This document shows, piece by piece, positions 15,773 through 24,976 of a DNA stretch of 64,000 nt. A program made the position numbers and the translations under genes. The stretch spans positions 236,832 through 300,831 of the forward strand of contig CATWQI010000005.1 in NCBI GenBank assembly GCA_958352885.1, written 5' to 3'. The notes under the pieces were generated by a model, which saw only the letters and a program-made list of their open reading frames with translations, was not told the origin of the DNA and ran no database searches. Numbering within the stretch: the first letter of the stretch is position 1; each line of letters starts with the position of its first letter. This DNA comes from an uncultured Duncaniella sp. GTDB taxonomy: Bacteria > Bacteroidota > Bacteroidia > Bacteroidales > Muribaculaceae.

Positions 15773-16927
15773 TCAGAGCACCTTGCGGTAAAGAGCCACT
15801 ATATCCTCAAGTGTCACGTCGCGCGGATTGCCCGGTGTGCAGACATCGGAGAGAGCCTGCTCTGCGAGACGTGGAATGTCAGCCTCTGTGATACCGAGGT
15901 CTGTGAGGTGCTGAGGGATTTCCACCTTGATAGCAAGAGCCTTGACCGCGTCGCATGCCGCACGCGAAGCCTCTTCCTTGCTCATGCCGGTAGTGTCGAC
16001 ACCCATCGCTCGGGCGATTTCGGGATATTTGTCAAGACATTTCTCCATGTTGAACTCCATAATGGTGGGGAGCAGGAGCGCATTTGCGACACCGTGGGGC
16101 ACGTCAAAGAGCGAACCGAGCGGATGCGCCATGCCGTGAACCAGACCGAGACCAACGTTGGAGAATGCCATACCTGCTATGTACTGTGCCACAGCCATAC
16201 CATTGCGCGCATCAGCGTTGTTAGGCTCGGCTACAGCCACGGGGAGGTACTTGCTAATCATGCGCACTGCCTCGATTTCGAACATATCAGACATCTCCCA
16301 GGCACCCTTGGTGATGTAGCCCTCAATGGCGTGGGTAAGAGCGTCCATGCCGGTAGCGGCAGTGAGGCTCTTGGGAAGGCTGTACATCAGTTCCGCATCG
16401 ATGATTGCCACAGCCGGAATGTCGTTGGGGTCAACGCATACCATCTTCTTCTGCTTCTCCTCGTCAATGATGACATAGTTGATGGTGGTCTCGGCAGCGG
16501 TGCCGGCGGTGGTGGGGAGCGCTATGATGGGCACACTCTTGTGAGTGGTGGGAGCGCAGCCTTCAAGCGAAACAATATCGCCAAACTCAGGATTGTTGAC
16601 CACTATACCGATACCTTTGGCAGTGTCAATTGACGAACCGCCACCGATAGCTATGATGAAGTCAGCGCCTGATTTCTTGTAAGCCTCAATTCCGTTGAGC
16701 ACATTTGTCACGGTAGGATTCGGCTTCACATCGCTGAAAATTTCGTAAGGTATGGATGCCTCGTCAAGCACATCTGTCACCATCTTGGCGACACCAAACT
16801 TAATCAGACCGGGATCGGTCACTACAAGCGCTTTGGTTTTGCCAAGCTGCTTCACTGCTTCGGGGAGTTGTTTTCTCGCACCGGGACCGAAGTATGACAC
16901 TTCGTTGAGGATAAAACGATTTACCAT
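15773..16927 (-). CDS. fucO: lactaldehyde reductase / propanediol oxidoreductase
   Basis: A 384-residue Fe-dependent group III alcohol dehydrogenase, collinear with E. coli FucO along its whole length (NRFILNEVSYFG, GGGSSIDTAKGIGI, LPTTAGTAAETTINYVI, GNPRDVTLEDIV). It interconverts lactaldehyde and 1,2-propanediol with NAD(H), the anaerobic end of fucose or rhamnose use. Metal ligands are visible as Asp195, His199, His264 and His278. No fucose or rhamnose catabolic genes are adjacent, so it works at a distance or in general aldehyde reduction. Confidence 0.92.
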   Translation of the reverse strand: MVNRFILNEVSYFGPGARKQLPEAVKQLGKTKALVVTDPGLIKFGVAKMVTDVLDEASIPYEIFSDVKPNPTVTNVLNGIEAYKKSGADFIIAIGGGSSIDTAKGIGIVVNNPEFGDIVSLEGCAPTTHKSVPIIALPTTAGTAAETTINYVIIDEEKQKKMVCVDPNDIPAVAIIDAELMYSLPKSLTAATGMDALTHAIEGYITKGAWEMSDMFEIEAVRMISKYLPVAVAEPNNADARNGMAVAQYIAGMAFSNVGLGLVHGMAHPLGSLFDVPHGVANALLLPTIMEFNMEKCLDKYPEIARAMGVDTTGMSKEEASRAACDAVKALAIKVEIPQHLTDLGITEADIPRLAEQALSDVCTPGNPRDVTLEDIVALYRKVL

Positions 16928-17003
16928 GATTCTTTTTTGGTATTAGGATTTAGAAATTCACACTATTTTCCGTGAATGTATCCGTCAGACACATCCACGG
17001 CGA

Positions 17004-17011
17004 CAAAGGTA
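17004..17011 (-). promoter_or_regulatory. -7 box for fucO
   Basis: On the minus strand TACCTTTG is preceded 20 nt upstream by ATTG, close to the TTTG-N19-TAnnTTTG consensus. The leader would be about 70 nt. Confidence 0.6.
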
Positions 17012-17120
17012 CTGAAAAATATCCGAAATAGCAATGTCACGACCATACCCTGCACGGGCATAATCGTGACATGCGCAGATATATTGAAAATTTCAACGAG
17101 ATATCCGAATCATCATATAG

Positions 17121-20100
17121 TTACTCCTCCTTCAACGGAGTGGAAGTTCCTTCGACCAGACGGACAAAAGCCGCTCCGGAATCCACTGTTGTCCCAACAT
17201 CGCTCACCATGTCACCATGTGATATACCATAGTAATCGAATGTGAAGTAATTTATATCCCAGCCCAAATATTTTTTTTCTTCGGTATCTTCCTTCAATTG
17301 TTTCGACTCAGGTTTATCTAACCAGTACAATGCTCCCGGACGACGCCATTTATCATAAAACAGCGGACGGTGTAGAATGCCGGTTGCATCAGCGCCAAGT
17401 TCGTAAAAATAATTGCGTCCGGCATATAGCAGCCATCCACCTTTGTCATATAGAGGTGAGCCTGCTTTTGTGTCTCCACCTTGAAATTTATGTTTCGGGC
17501 GGCGGTACCCATATCCGGAGTTTCCAATCGGGAAAAATATATTTCTACCGCCATAGGTAGCGTCATCAATATTTTTATTATAGACAAACATACCTTGCAT
17601 ACCACAATCCTCTCCTTCATAAGTCCTATTATCGTAACGATAACCATAAACAGCACTGATGTGAGTGGCACACTCTGTGGCATCATCGGTATAAAGCACA
17701 CCATATCCCTGCTCTATATCATCGTGAAGATACAGATTATAATAATCGGTTAGGGATGCCACACGTGCCTCGCTCAGATTATTGCCAAGCGTTCTGTCAT
17801 CGCCAAGGAACGGCTTTCCGTCAGCCACACCCTTGAAATCATCCCACTTCTTGGGACCTGCCCCATCCTTATTAACCGTCCTGCCATCGGTGGCTATATT
17901 AAGTTCGGCTACAGAGGGGTCATAGTTATCCGTTATCACTGTCGGATCTGCCGGCAACACCCACGGAGTGATGACATTGACATTTGATGACGCATCGATA
18001 GGACAATCCAGATTGCCATATTTGAAAAGCGAACCTTCATCGGCAGGATTCTCAGCCTCCTCATTCTTAGTGCGCAGATTACATGAATGCCACTTCACAT
18101 CACCGGAATATAAGTCCACAGGGTCATACCCCACACGAACGAATATCAAATGATTGCAAGTGTAATTGTGATAATCCACACGAATTACCGCATGACCGTC
18201 GCTCCCCGTGAAATTCACATTAAAATCAAGAATCGAACCGGTTTTACCACGCACTGTATCAGCACCAACGCCCCCCTTGGAGAGTTTTATGATATTACGG
18301 TCACCGGCAATCACATAAGCCTTCCACGGACCCTCGGATACCAAATCCTCGAATTCCGTCGCACTCTCCTGCGGAAGAATACGCATAGTGACATGGAACG
18401 GCTTGGTGTTCCCCGAGCTTCTGTAAATACCTTTAGGGTTGACGACACGGCGCACTTGAGTAATCGGAGCTTTCTCCTCGATGACCGTCGTATCACTATT
18501 CTCTCCTACAAGCCAGACCTTAAATTTTACAACCGCTTTACGCTGATATGCCACAAACGGATTATTGCCGGTATATGCATTCGCCTTTATAAGCTGCTTG
18601 GCACGGGTATACATCGGTACCATCAGTGTGTAGATATTCTCTCCTGACTCAGGGTCTACATGTATCCTTACATTGTATGAGTCATCGGACTTGTCATATC
18701 CCTTAGGCACAGTATCTGTCTTACTGTCGGAATCGCGGTTATCCTCAAAATGGTCACCATCCGTCATGATTGAATACTCTCGCCTATGGCGCAGATGGTC
18801 GTAGTAATACTTATAGTTAACACCTCCATATTTACCATTATCTGATTTACCATTATCTGACGAAACCTTTGCACCTGACACCATATCATTTACACCAGCT
18901 CCAGATGGCAATGAAATCACAGTCTGCCGTGTCTTGCGCAAAGAGAGGAATCCATGCCACTGATAATCATCCGCCTTCATCAATGCCTCATTATCATAGA
19001 ATATCTTCGTCTCACCGGTATTCACCTCGGGATACCAGTGATTTTCCACTATTTCCGCCTCTACCTTTTCAACCTTATTTCTGCCGGCATGAATGGTGAC
19101 AGGATACATCATGGAGTGATTGTAAAGATATGATATGTAATAAGGCTGTACGTGCACACTCGGGCTGGGGATATCGTAATCGATGTGGAAGTCCACATCG
19201 TTGGCATAGCCCTTGAATTTCATTGTGAGTTTGTAATGATGGTTGCGTTCCGCAGAGTAGCTTGTGGTCACATTCTTACCGAGCATGAAACGGTAGGTAA
19301 TCTCGCCACTGCTTCGGTGACCATCGGCATTTGAACGGTAAAACGCCTTGATTTCCACGTATGTGCCGTACTTTCTGCCATCCTTCCAACCTGCGTCATA
19401 TCCATTGGCAGGATTATTGCCGTCAGGGAATGACGGCACATTGGTCTCGGTAGCGTCCTTGACCACCTGACGCTTGTCGGTAACAGCACCCTCCTCCCCT
19501 ATCGGCTGGACATTCTCATAGAAGAACAGCGACTTGTCAGATGTCTCATCATGCGAGCCGACAGGAGCACCGCCAGTCGAAACTGCATATTCATAGCCTG
19601 TGATACTCAAATCATCACCTTCGGGAGCGGTATCACCATCGTAGTACACCACGGTCTCACCCTCACTGTAAAGCACTTCCGCCGGGTCAATGCCATCGGA
19701 GGAATCAGCCTCACCGGGAGCGGCGTTTGAATCGCCGGGACTGTTAGTAGCTCCGAGCAGACATTGCATAGGTATATCCTTGATGGTAGCGCTCTTGATA
19801 TAGACTACCACATTTTCCTTCAGCCCCGAGCCGTCGTAGACAATGGTGAGCTTGGAAGCCGCACGTCTCACCCAGGCATGCAGTTTGGCTGCCCCCTTTA
19901 CCGTGACAACAGGAGCATCGAAACCGTCGGCGGCTTTAGAGTCATTCTCGGCAAAGTAACCGAACATCTCCGCATTGTTTTTCACATCATCCATATCCCA
20001 CTCCAGCTTAAGCTTCTGAAGCTGCTCTTCAGTTTCGAGGTCATCATCGGAATATGGCGAAAGGTCAAAATTAGCCACCGCATAGATGTGGTAACGACCG

Positions 20101-20453
20101 TTCGGCAAGTTGAAGCTGAACTCTGCATGCCCAGTGTTTTCCTCCGCTTGTGCGCCGCCGTCAGGACGCTGGTTGGGGCGGACATCATTGACAGTGAATT
20201 TCTCAATCTGCTCTTTCTTGATAAACTCGCCATTGATGTTGTATACCACCACCCATAGGGTGTTGATTGACTTTATGGCATCGCCTGCCGAACGGCTCTC
20301 CAAGGCAGGGGTGAAATCCTTGAAACTCACTGTGGCTGTGATGCGACTCATGCCTTCAGGCACGACACCGTCATAGATAATCTCATCCCGGCAGGATGAC
20401 AACGATGCCAGAAGGACGAATATAAATATCAGACTTGATAATATGCGGTTCAT
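17121..20453 (-). CDS. DUF4906 fimbrial tip-type lipoprotein
   Basis: A 1110-residue lipoprotein (signal peptide with LSSC about residues 18-21), the last gene of the fimbrial operon. The DUF4906-type block is visible at about residues 370-430 (FMLGKNVTTSYSAERNHHYKLTMKFKGYANDVD). The rest is beta-rich with low-complexity acidic linkers. By analogy with large tip proteins of type V fimbriae it is likely a surface adhesin at the fimbrial tip. A 15-bp in-frame tandem repeat at about 18835-18864 encodes two SDNGK units and could vary by slippage. It starts 26 bp after the accessory lipoprotein stop. Confidence 0.8.
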   Translation of the reverse strand: MNRILSSLIFIFVLLASLSSCRDEIIYDGVVPEGMSRITATVSFKDFTPALESRSAGDAIKSINTLWVVVYNINGEFIKKEQIEKFTVNDVRPNQRPDGGAQAEENTGHAEFSFNLPNGRYHIYAVANFDLSPYSDDDLETEEQLQKLKLEWDMDDVKNNAEMFGYFAENDSKAADGFDAPVVTVKGAAKLHAWVRRAASKLTIVYDGSGLKENVVVYIKSATIKDIPMQCLLGATNSPGDSNAAPGEADSSDGIDPAEVLYSEGETVVYYDGDTAPEGDDLSITGYEYAVSTGGAPVGSHDETSDKSLFFYENVQPIGEEGAVTDKRQVVKDATETNVPSFPDGNNPANGYDAGWKDGRKYGTYVEIKAFYRSNADGHRSSGEITYRFMLGKNVTTSYSAERNHHYKLTMKFKGYANDVDFHIDYDIPSPSVHVQPYYISYLYNHSMMYPVTIHAGRNKVEKVEAEIVENHWYPEVNTGETKIFYDNEALMKADDYQWHGFLSLRKTRQTVISLPSGAGVNDMVSGAKVSSDNGKSDNGKYGGVNYKYYYDHLRHRREYSIMTDGDHFEDNRDSDSKTDTVPKGYDKSDDSYNVRIHVDPESGENIYTLMVPMYTRAKQLIKANAYTGNNPFVAYQRKAVVKFKVWLVGENSDTTVIEEKAPITQVRRVVNPKGIYRSSGNTKPFHVTMRILPQESATEFEDLVSEGPWKAYVIAGDRNIIKLSKGGVGADTVRGKTGSILDFNVNFTGSDGHAVIRVDYHNYTCNHLIFVRVGYDPVDLYSGDVKWHSCNLRTKNEEAENPADEGSLFKYGNLDCPIDASSNVNVITPWVLPADPTVITDNYDPSVAELNIATDGRTVNKDGAGPKKWDDFKGVADGKPFLGDDRTLGNNLSEARVASLTDYYNLYLHDDIEQGYGVLYTDDATECATHISAVYGYRYDNRTYEGEDCGMQGMFVYNKNIDDATYGGRNIFFPIGNSGYGYRRPKHKFQGGDTKAGSPLYDKGGWLLYAGRNYFYELGADATGILHRPLFYDKWRRPGALYWLDKPESKQLKEDTEEKKYLGWDINYFTFDYYGISHGDMVSDVGTTVDSGAAFVRLVEGTSTPLKEE
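18833..18866 (-). repeat. 15-bp tandem repeat inside DUF4906 gene
   Basis: Two copies of a unit containing TTTACCATTATCTGA lie back to back in frame, giving SDNGKSDNGK in the protein. Loss or gain of a unit would keep the frame. Confidence 0.6.
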
Positions 20454-20479
20454 TGTTACTTTTCCAAAATGTTACATAA

Positions 20480-21712
20480 TCAGGGATTACCATCCTCAAT
20501 ATCAATACCGAAATCGGGCTCGAGAATCACTTCGCCGTATGGCACCACATCGACCTCCATTGTGAACGGGCTGTCGTCACCACGGCGGAGGGAGAACCGG
20601 TACCAGTAGTTGCGGCGTATGTCAAAACAGGCACATTCACCGGTAGTGGCATCGGGGTTTGCGTAATCCTTGAATTCGAGGTCATAGACCATACCGTCGG
20701 CATAGCGTACCATAAGCCGCGCCTGCTCGTCGGATTTCTTGTCCATGTTTTTGAATTCAGGGATATAGGTTATGAAATGCCCGTCATCCGAACGTAGCAG
20801 AGGCAGATTGAGCGCACCGGGGTCATCGGCGACAAGAGTCGGGGCCGGACCATAGTCCTGCTCGTAGTTACCTTTAACATAGTCATCCTGATGAACCACA
20901 CCTTCGGGAGCTTTGCGGAGCTTAGTGCTGTAACGGGTGAGTGTCACCGACTTGATATCGTTGAGTTTCTTGTAGGTATCCTCATCCAGCTTGCCTCCGG
21001 CAAAATCAGCAGTATAATCAGCGGCAAAAAGTTCCACCTTGGCGTAAGCGCGCAGCAGGTGAAGAGTCTGCGGAAGGAGTGTCATAACTTTAGGGTCGCC
21101 GGGCTCTATATCGGAATACTCCGACACACCGAACAACGGTATGGCATCAGCGGCTGTCAGACTGGCAGGTATCGGAGATTCCGGAGTATATGGGTAATCC
21201 ATGATTGCCTCCGTTGATTTTACAAGCTCATCGATAGTGGTTGTTCCGGCTACTGTCTCGGGATATTTATGACGCCAGTTCGCAAGCATCACCATCTTGA
21301 ATTTCTTTCCGTCACCTGTATAGCGGCTTTTGAAATCGTCATTGATTTCAAAATAAAGGAAATATGTCTTTGATGACTCAGTAGCCGAGTAGAACTCCAC
21401 TTTAGGAGCGGAAAGTTCAGAAATCAGCGTATTGGTATCGGCGGTGAAAAGGTATACCCTCATGTCGGGGTCAGAACCTGTCATGTCGATATAATTCTCA
21501 TAACCTGCACCGGGGTCATAGGTCCCGTCAGAGGGCGCACGCGAGCCAGAAGCAGCGGTGTCGCCGAGACGCAGATAAAGCCCCATGGTCCACTCCTCAC
21601 TCAAGTCGGGAGCAGGTTCGTCGGTTTCCGCACCGGTGGAGGAACATCCCGCAAGGATTACCCCCACCGCCGGAAACAATGAGCGAAGCAGTGACTTAAC
21701 TAATAATTTCAT
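20480..21712 (-). CDS. fimbrial accessory lipoprotein (Mfa-like)
   Basis: A 410-residue lipoprotein with lipobox ILAGC at about residues 18-22. The body is beta-rich and ends in RRNYWYRFSLRRGDD and MEVDVVPYGEVILEPDFGID, a C-terminal strand pattern typical of Bacteroidales fimbrial subunits. It lies between the Mfa2 anchor and the large DUF4906 protein and so is probably a minor or tip-linked subunit. The exact equivalent among known Mfa3/Mfa4/FimC/FimD proteins cannot be fixed by eye. Confidence 0.72.
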   Translation of the reverse strand: MKLLVKSLLRSLFPAVGVILAGCSSTGAETDEPAPDLSEEWTMGLYLRLGDTAASGSRAPSDGTYDPGAGYENYIDMTGSDPDMRVYLFTADTNTLISELSAPKVEFYSATESSKTYFLYFEINDDFKSRYTGDGKKFKMVMLANWRHKYPETVAGTTTIDELVKSTEAIMDYPYTPESPIPASLTAADAIPLFGVSEYSDIEPGDPKVMTLLPQTLHLLRAYAKVELFAADYTADFAGGKLDEDTYKKLNDIKSVTLTRYSTKLRKAPEGVVHQDDYVKGNYEQDYGPAPTLVADDPGALNLPLLRSDDGHFITYIPEFKNMDKKSDEQARLMVRYADGMVYDLEFKDYANPDATTGECACFDIRRNYWYRFSLRRGDDSPFTMEVDVVPYGEVILEPDFGIDIEDGNP

Positions 21713-21753
21713 TTATTATCTGTTACTATTGTGTGTCGGCGTTACTGTAGTTA

Positions 21754-22779
21754 TCAGAGGTCAGTGTCATTGAGGACTATTTTCCAGGAGTTGATGTAAA
21801 TCTGACTGTTGAGCCAGTGCTTGTCCTCATCAATGAATAGCACCAAATCATATTTGTCCTGACGGTCGAGATATTCCTGGTCGGTCATCTTTTCTTCATA
21901 GCGACCTTTGACAAGCAGGGCGTAGTCAATGAGAGGGAGTGAAGCTATGTGCTCGCCAGTTGCCTTGTTGTGAATCCTCACAAGCATATTGTTCCCTTTT
22001 ACGAGACGGGCCACAGTGAGACTTGCGACACATGCACTCACCTGAGTTATGGCTCGGGCTTCGGGGTAGTCTATGCCGGCAGTGCCTGAGCGCACGTCAA
22101 ATGCCTTATATGTAATCAGTTCGTCAGGCAGCAAGGAGTTGTCCCAGTCCATCGCCCCGTTGGCATCGGTGATAGAGAATGAGAAATCATCCTTGTCAAG
22201 CGGAGCACCGGAAAGGTTCTGAAGCACGATGTTGACATCGTTAGTATCCTTGATAAGAGGTACGGTATATATATGTTCGCCCTCTGTTTCGGGGAATGTC
22301 TCTGCATCCATCCGTCCGTGGTAAAGGCGGTTGAGGTCATGGTCCACTACGGCTGCTCCACTGTCGTCACTGTCACGGAGCAACGTGCAGGTAAGACCGG
22401 TGTGATGCTGATGGTCAGCTACCGAGAAGTGGGTGCCCACACCTTCGCCACACCAGGCAAGAAGGGAATATGTACCGGGAGCCACATCGATATCCATCAT
22501 GTATCCGTCGGCTTTCAGCCTGTCGCCAGACTCGCTCCTGCGCAGCACCACATTGCCCGTAGCGTCGTCAATCACGTAGAGTGTCACAGCGTTGACTTCT
22601 GCCGGAAATGCGTCGGCATACTTCATATTCATGTCAAATATGAAGCGGACTTTATAGTGGGGGTCGCAATCGCCCTCATCCTCAAAAATCATATTGTCAC
22701 AGCCGGCTAACGAGGCGGCTATGGCGGCAATCGTCATGGCACGCACGGCAAATCGGTGAAAGAGTCTGTCAAATATCAT
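21754..22779 (-). CDS. mfa2: FimB/Mfa2 family fimbrial anchor
   Basis: A 341-residue lipoprotein with lipobox SLAGC at about residue 26 and then DNMIFEDEGDCDPHYKVRFIFDMNM, the hallmark start of FimB/Mfa2 proteins. In characterised systems this protein anchors the fimbria in the outer membrane and limits its length. VAPGTYSLLAWCGEG and SGAPLDKDDFSFSITDANG are further family blocks. The ATG at 22779 was taken; the preceding codon is GTG. A strong terminator separates it from mfa1 upstream, so it depends on readthrough or its own promoter. Confidence 0.87.
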   Translation of the reverse strand: MIFDRLFHRFAVRAMTIAAIAASLAGCDNMIFEDEGDCDPHYKVRFIFDMNMKYADAFPAEVNAVTLYVIDDATGNVVLRRSESGDRLKADGYMMDIDVAPGTYSLLAWCGEGVGTHFSVADHQHHTGLTCTLLRDSDDSGAAVVDHDLNRLYHGRMDAETFPETEGEHIYTVPLIKDTNDVNIVLQNLSGAPLDKDDFSFSITDANGAMDWDNSLLPDELITYKAFDVRSGTAGIDYPEARAITQVSACVASLTVARLVKGNNMLVRIHNKATGEHIASLPLIDYALLVKGRYEEKMTDQEYLDRQDKYDLVLFIDEDKHWLNSQIYINSWKIVLNDTDL

Positions 22780-22886
22780 CACTGTGATTAATAAGTTATA
22801 ATGCGAGGGGAGAAATGGGGTAAGAGAGAAAAATAAAATAAGTTCAACAGGGGTAAGCAGAGAGGGTTAAAGGTGAGCCGGTCAGT

Positions 22887-22935
22887 AAAAAAATGGCGGG
22901 TGAGTGCGGAGTGCGTTTTTCCCGCACTCCCCGCC
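22887..22935 (-). terminator. strong intrinsic terminator between mfa1 and mfa2
   Basis: On the minus strand GGCGGGGAGTGCGG pairs with CCGCACTCACCCGCC (22935-22895, one bulge). It is followed directly by ATTTTTTT. It sits 48 bp after the mfa1 stop and about 110 bp before mfa2, so most transcripts should end after the major subunit. Confidence 0.85.
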
Positions 22936-22982
22936 GATGATGTTATGGATTTATACTTTTTTACATGTCTCCAAACTGCGCA

Positions 22983-24770
22983 TCAGATGTCGACATTCTG
23001 GTTTACAATCTTCCATGAGAGGACGTTGATTACAGCACGGAGAGCCCATTTGTTCTCTGTGGGATCCTCGGGAATAAGAGGTTCGGGGTCCTCCGGTTCA
23101 TCTGGATTAGTCGGATCATCCACTTTCTCTGGGATGAAAATACCGTTACCCATATTCATCACATTCTTTACGGAAACTTTATACCAGTGGTTGCGCACCA
23201 CACCGTAGTCACCCTCGCCGTTAACTATGCCGTTTGTGGAATTGTTGGCGAGATGCTCGACAGGAATGGAATAGAACATCTTGCCATTGGTGTAAGCCAC
23301 TGCATCACGCATATCGGTAAGATTCTGACGAAGAGCGTTATTAAGCATTTCAACGCCACCGTCAATCGCAGTGAATGTTTCATTACCATCCACCACAGAG
23401 CGGGCGTAGAGAGTCTCTGACGGTTTATTGAATGCGACTTCCACACGTCCGGTATTTGTATTGTTCTTCTTGACAAGCTTCATGTCGTCGGTTGAAACCT
23501 GGCGGTAATGCTTGGTCTCACCGGCAGCAGCATCGGGATTTTCGCAGATGTAATAGTTAAGCTCACCGCTTGTATTTACGATATTGAGAGCATAGCTGAT
23601 AAACTGCTCCTTGCGGTAATATACACCATTGTACAGCACAAGATCCGCCGGTTTCGTGCCGGCTTCATCCTCGAAAACGGTAGCTGTGATGATTACCGAA
23701 GTCACACGCGAACGTATAAGCTGATTGCCGTTTTCAGTGCGTATGTTATCTGCTGTGTTTGTTGTCTCATGCGCATAGATGGCATTATCAACATTGTTGA
23801 TAGCGTCCTGATATGTCACAACAGTCAAATCGGGAGTGGTGGAGCCGTAACTTACCGATTTTCCCCAGAAGCTGCGATGGTAGTCTGAATGATTCCACGT
23901 AGCCCAGCCGTCTATACCGGTTGTGTTCCACCCCGAATCAAGCAGTTTGGAAAGATGCGATTTTTTCTCCTGAGCCGCTATGCCCCAGCCATCAAACTTC
24001 ACATAAAGCTTTGTTCCGGCTTCAGGGGCGTCAGTGGGGAGATTACCATTATCATTACCGGCAACCACGGTGGTGACAGGATAGTATTCATTCATTTTTA
24101 TGCCATCAAGCGTAAACTTGGCTGCGAGACGCTCAACATACACATTGACGGGCTCGGCGTTCTGTGCGTCCTCGGCTTTAGCATAGAAATCAGTTGACTT
24201 GAGCTTGGTAGCATAGTAGAATGTGTCGTCATGACGGTCTGTTTCCCCTTTGGGCTGCCCAAAGAATGATGTAGTGGACATATAGAAGTTACCGGCATTG
24301 TTACGGAGGGTCTCAAACAGCACATCCTCTGCAAGCGATTTCATGTCAGCCCCGGGGGTAATAGTAGAACCGTTAAGGACTGTAACCATGTAAGTGGGGA
24401 GTTCAGACTGAGTCAATCCCTGGATAACGACAAGGTTCTCAGTGAAATATTCAATATTTTCATCGCTTGAAGTTCCTCCGTGATCGTCATTCAAATCAGT
24501 CAGATTGGTACGAAGCACGAAACGCCCATTGGCATCGTAGAAGAAGAAGTCGGCGCGGACTACTTCGTGCTCATCAGTGTTACCATCTTCGTAACCACCG
24601 TCAGTAGCACGTGAAAGAGTGTTGGCATCGTTAATTTTTACATTAAGATACATTTTGCCGTCAGCATCGGGGATGTCAGTGTTAGGAGTATTGACAGGCT
24701 CGTCATTCGAGCACCCTACCACCGCCAACGAAACAGCAAATCCCATTAGAAATTTTGAAAATGTTTTCAT
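22983..24770 (-). CDS. mfa1: Mfa1 family major fimbrial subunit
   Basis: A 595-residue fimbrillin precursor. The signal peptide has lipobox VVGC at about residues 17-20. The N-terminal strand region ends at LSRATDG, where Arg-specific processing by a gingipain-like protease would fit the type V donor-strand model. The middle keeps Mfa1 features (VVIQGLTQSELPTYMVTVLNG, YYITCEN-like RxF blocks, NHWYKVSVKNVMNMGNGIF). The C-terminus ends ALRAVINVLSWKIVNQNVDI, the donor-strand-like tail. It forms the polymerised shaft. Its leader has two TGTTACTAT motifs and an 8-bp hairpin. Confidence 0.88.
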   Translation of the reverse strand: MKTFSKFLMGFAVSLAVVGCSNDEPVNTPNTDIPDADGKMYLNVKINDANTLSRATDGGYEDGNTDEHEVVRADFFFYDANGRFVLRTNLTDLNDDHGGTSSDENIEYFTENLVVIQGLTQSELPTYMVTVLNGSTITPGADMKSLAEDVLFETLRNNAGNFYMSTTSFFGQPKGETDRHDDTFYYATKLKSTDFYAKAEDAQNAEPVNVYVERLAAKFTLDGIKMNEYYPVTTVVAGNDNGNLPTDAPEAGTKLYVKFDGWGIAAQEKKSHLSKLLDSGWNTTGIDGWATWNHSDYHRSFWGKSVSYGSTTPDLTVVTYQDAINNVDNAIYAHETTNTADNIRTENGNQLIRSRVTSVIITATVFEDEAGTKPADLVLYNGVYYRKEQFISYALNIVNTSGELNYYICENPDAAAGETKHYRQVSTDDMKLVKKNNTNTGRVEVAFNKPSETLYARSVVDGNETFTAIDGGVEMLNNALRQNLTDMRDAVAYTNGKMFYSIPVEHLANNSTNGIVNGEGDYGVVRNHWYKVSVKNVMNMGNGIFIPEKVDDPTNPDEPEDPEPLIPEDPTENKWALRAVINVLSWKIVNQNVDI

Positions 24771-24795
24771 TAGTGATATTAAAAAAGTTTAGTTT

Positions 24796-24826
24796 TGTTA
24801 CTATCTGTTTTTGAATATGTTACTAT
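24796..24826 (-). promoter_or_regulatory. paired TGTTACTAT motif upstream of mfa1
   Basis: TGTTACTAT occurs at 24796-24804 and again at 24818-24826, 22 bp apart, just before mfa1. On the coding strand it reads ATAGTAACA. Other copies lie upstream of the first operon gene and of the accessory lipoprotein. Confidence 0.5.
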
Positions 24827-24895
24827 ATGTTTCAGCCCGAAAATCATGACTTTTCAAAGGTTATCGGGGCTCTTGGAAGAATCGTGTAAGGTGAA

Positions 24896-24914
24896 CCTGC
24901 CTCAAAGAGGCAGG
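24896..24914. other. hairpin in mfa1 leader
   Basis: CCTGCCTC and GAGGCAGG form a perfect 8-bp stem with a 3-nt loop in the 206-bp gap between the DUF3868 gene and mfa1. There is no T-run on either side, so it may stabilise the mfa1 transcript rather than terminate it. Confidence 0.45.
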
Positions 24915-24976
24915 CTACCTGATATATATATAATTACTATTGGGTGTCAGAATCTTCACCTCTCCGTAGGAGCGGT

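Noticed and set aside
15908..16633. 241-codon plus-strand frame opposite fucO
   Set aside because: Antisense shadow of a well-matched FucO reading frame.
24896..24914. Hairpin before mfa1 as a terminator
   Set aside because: There is no T-run on either strand; kept only as a leader hairpin.
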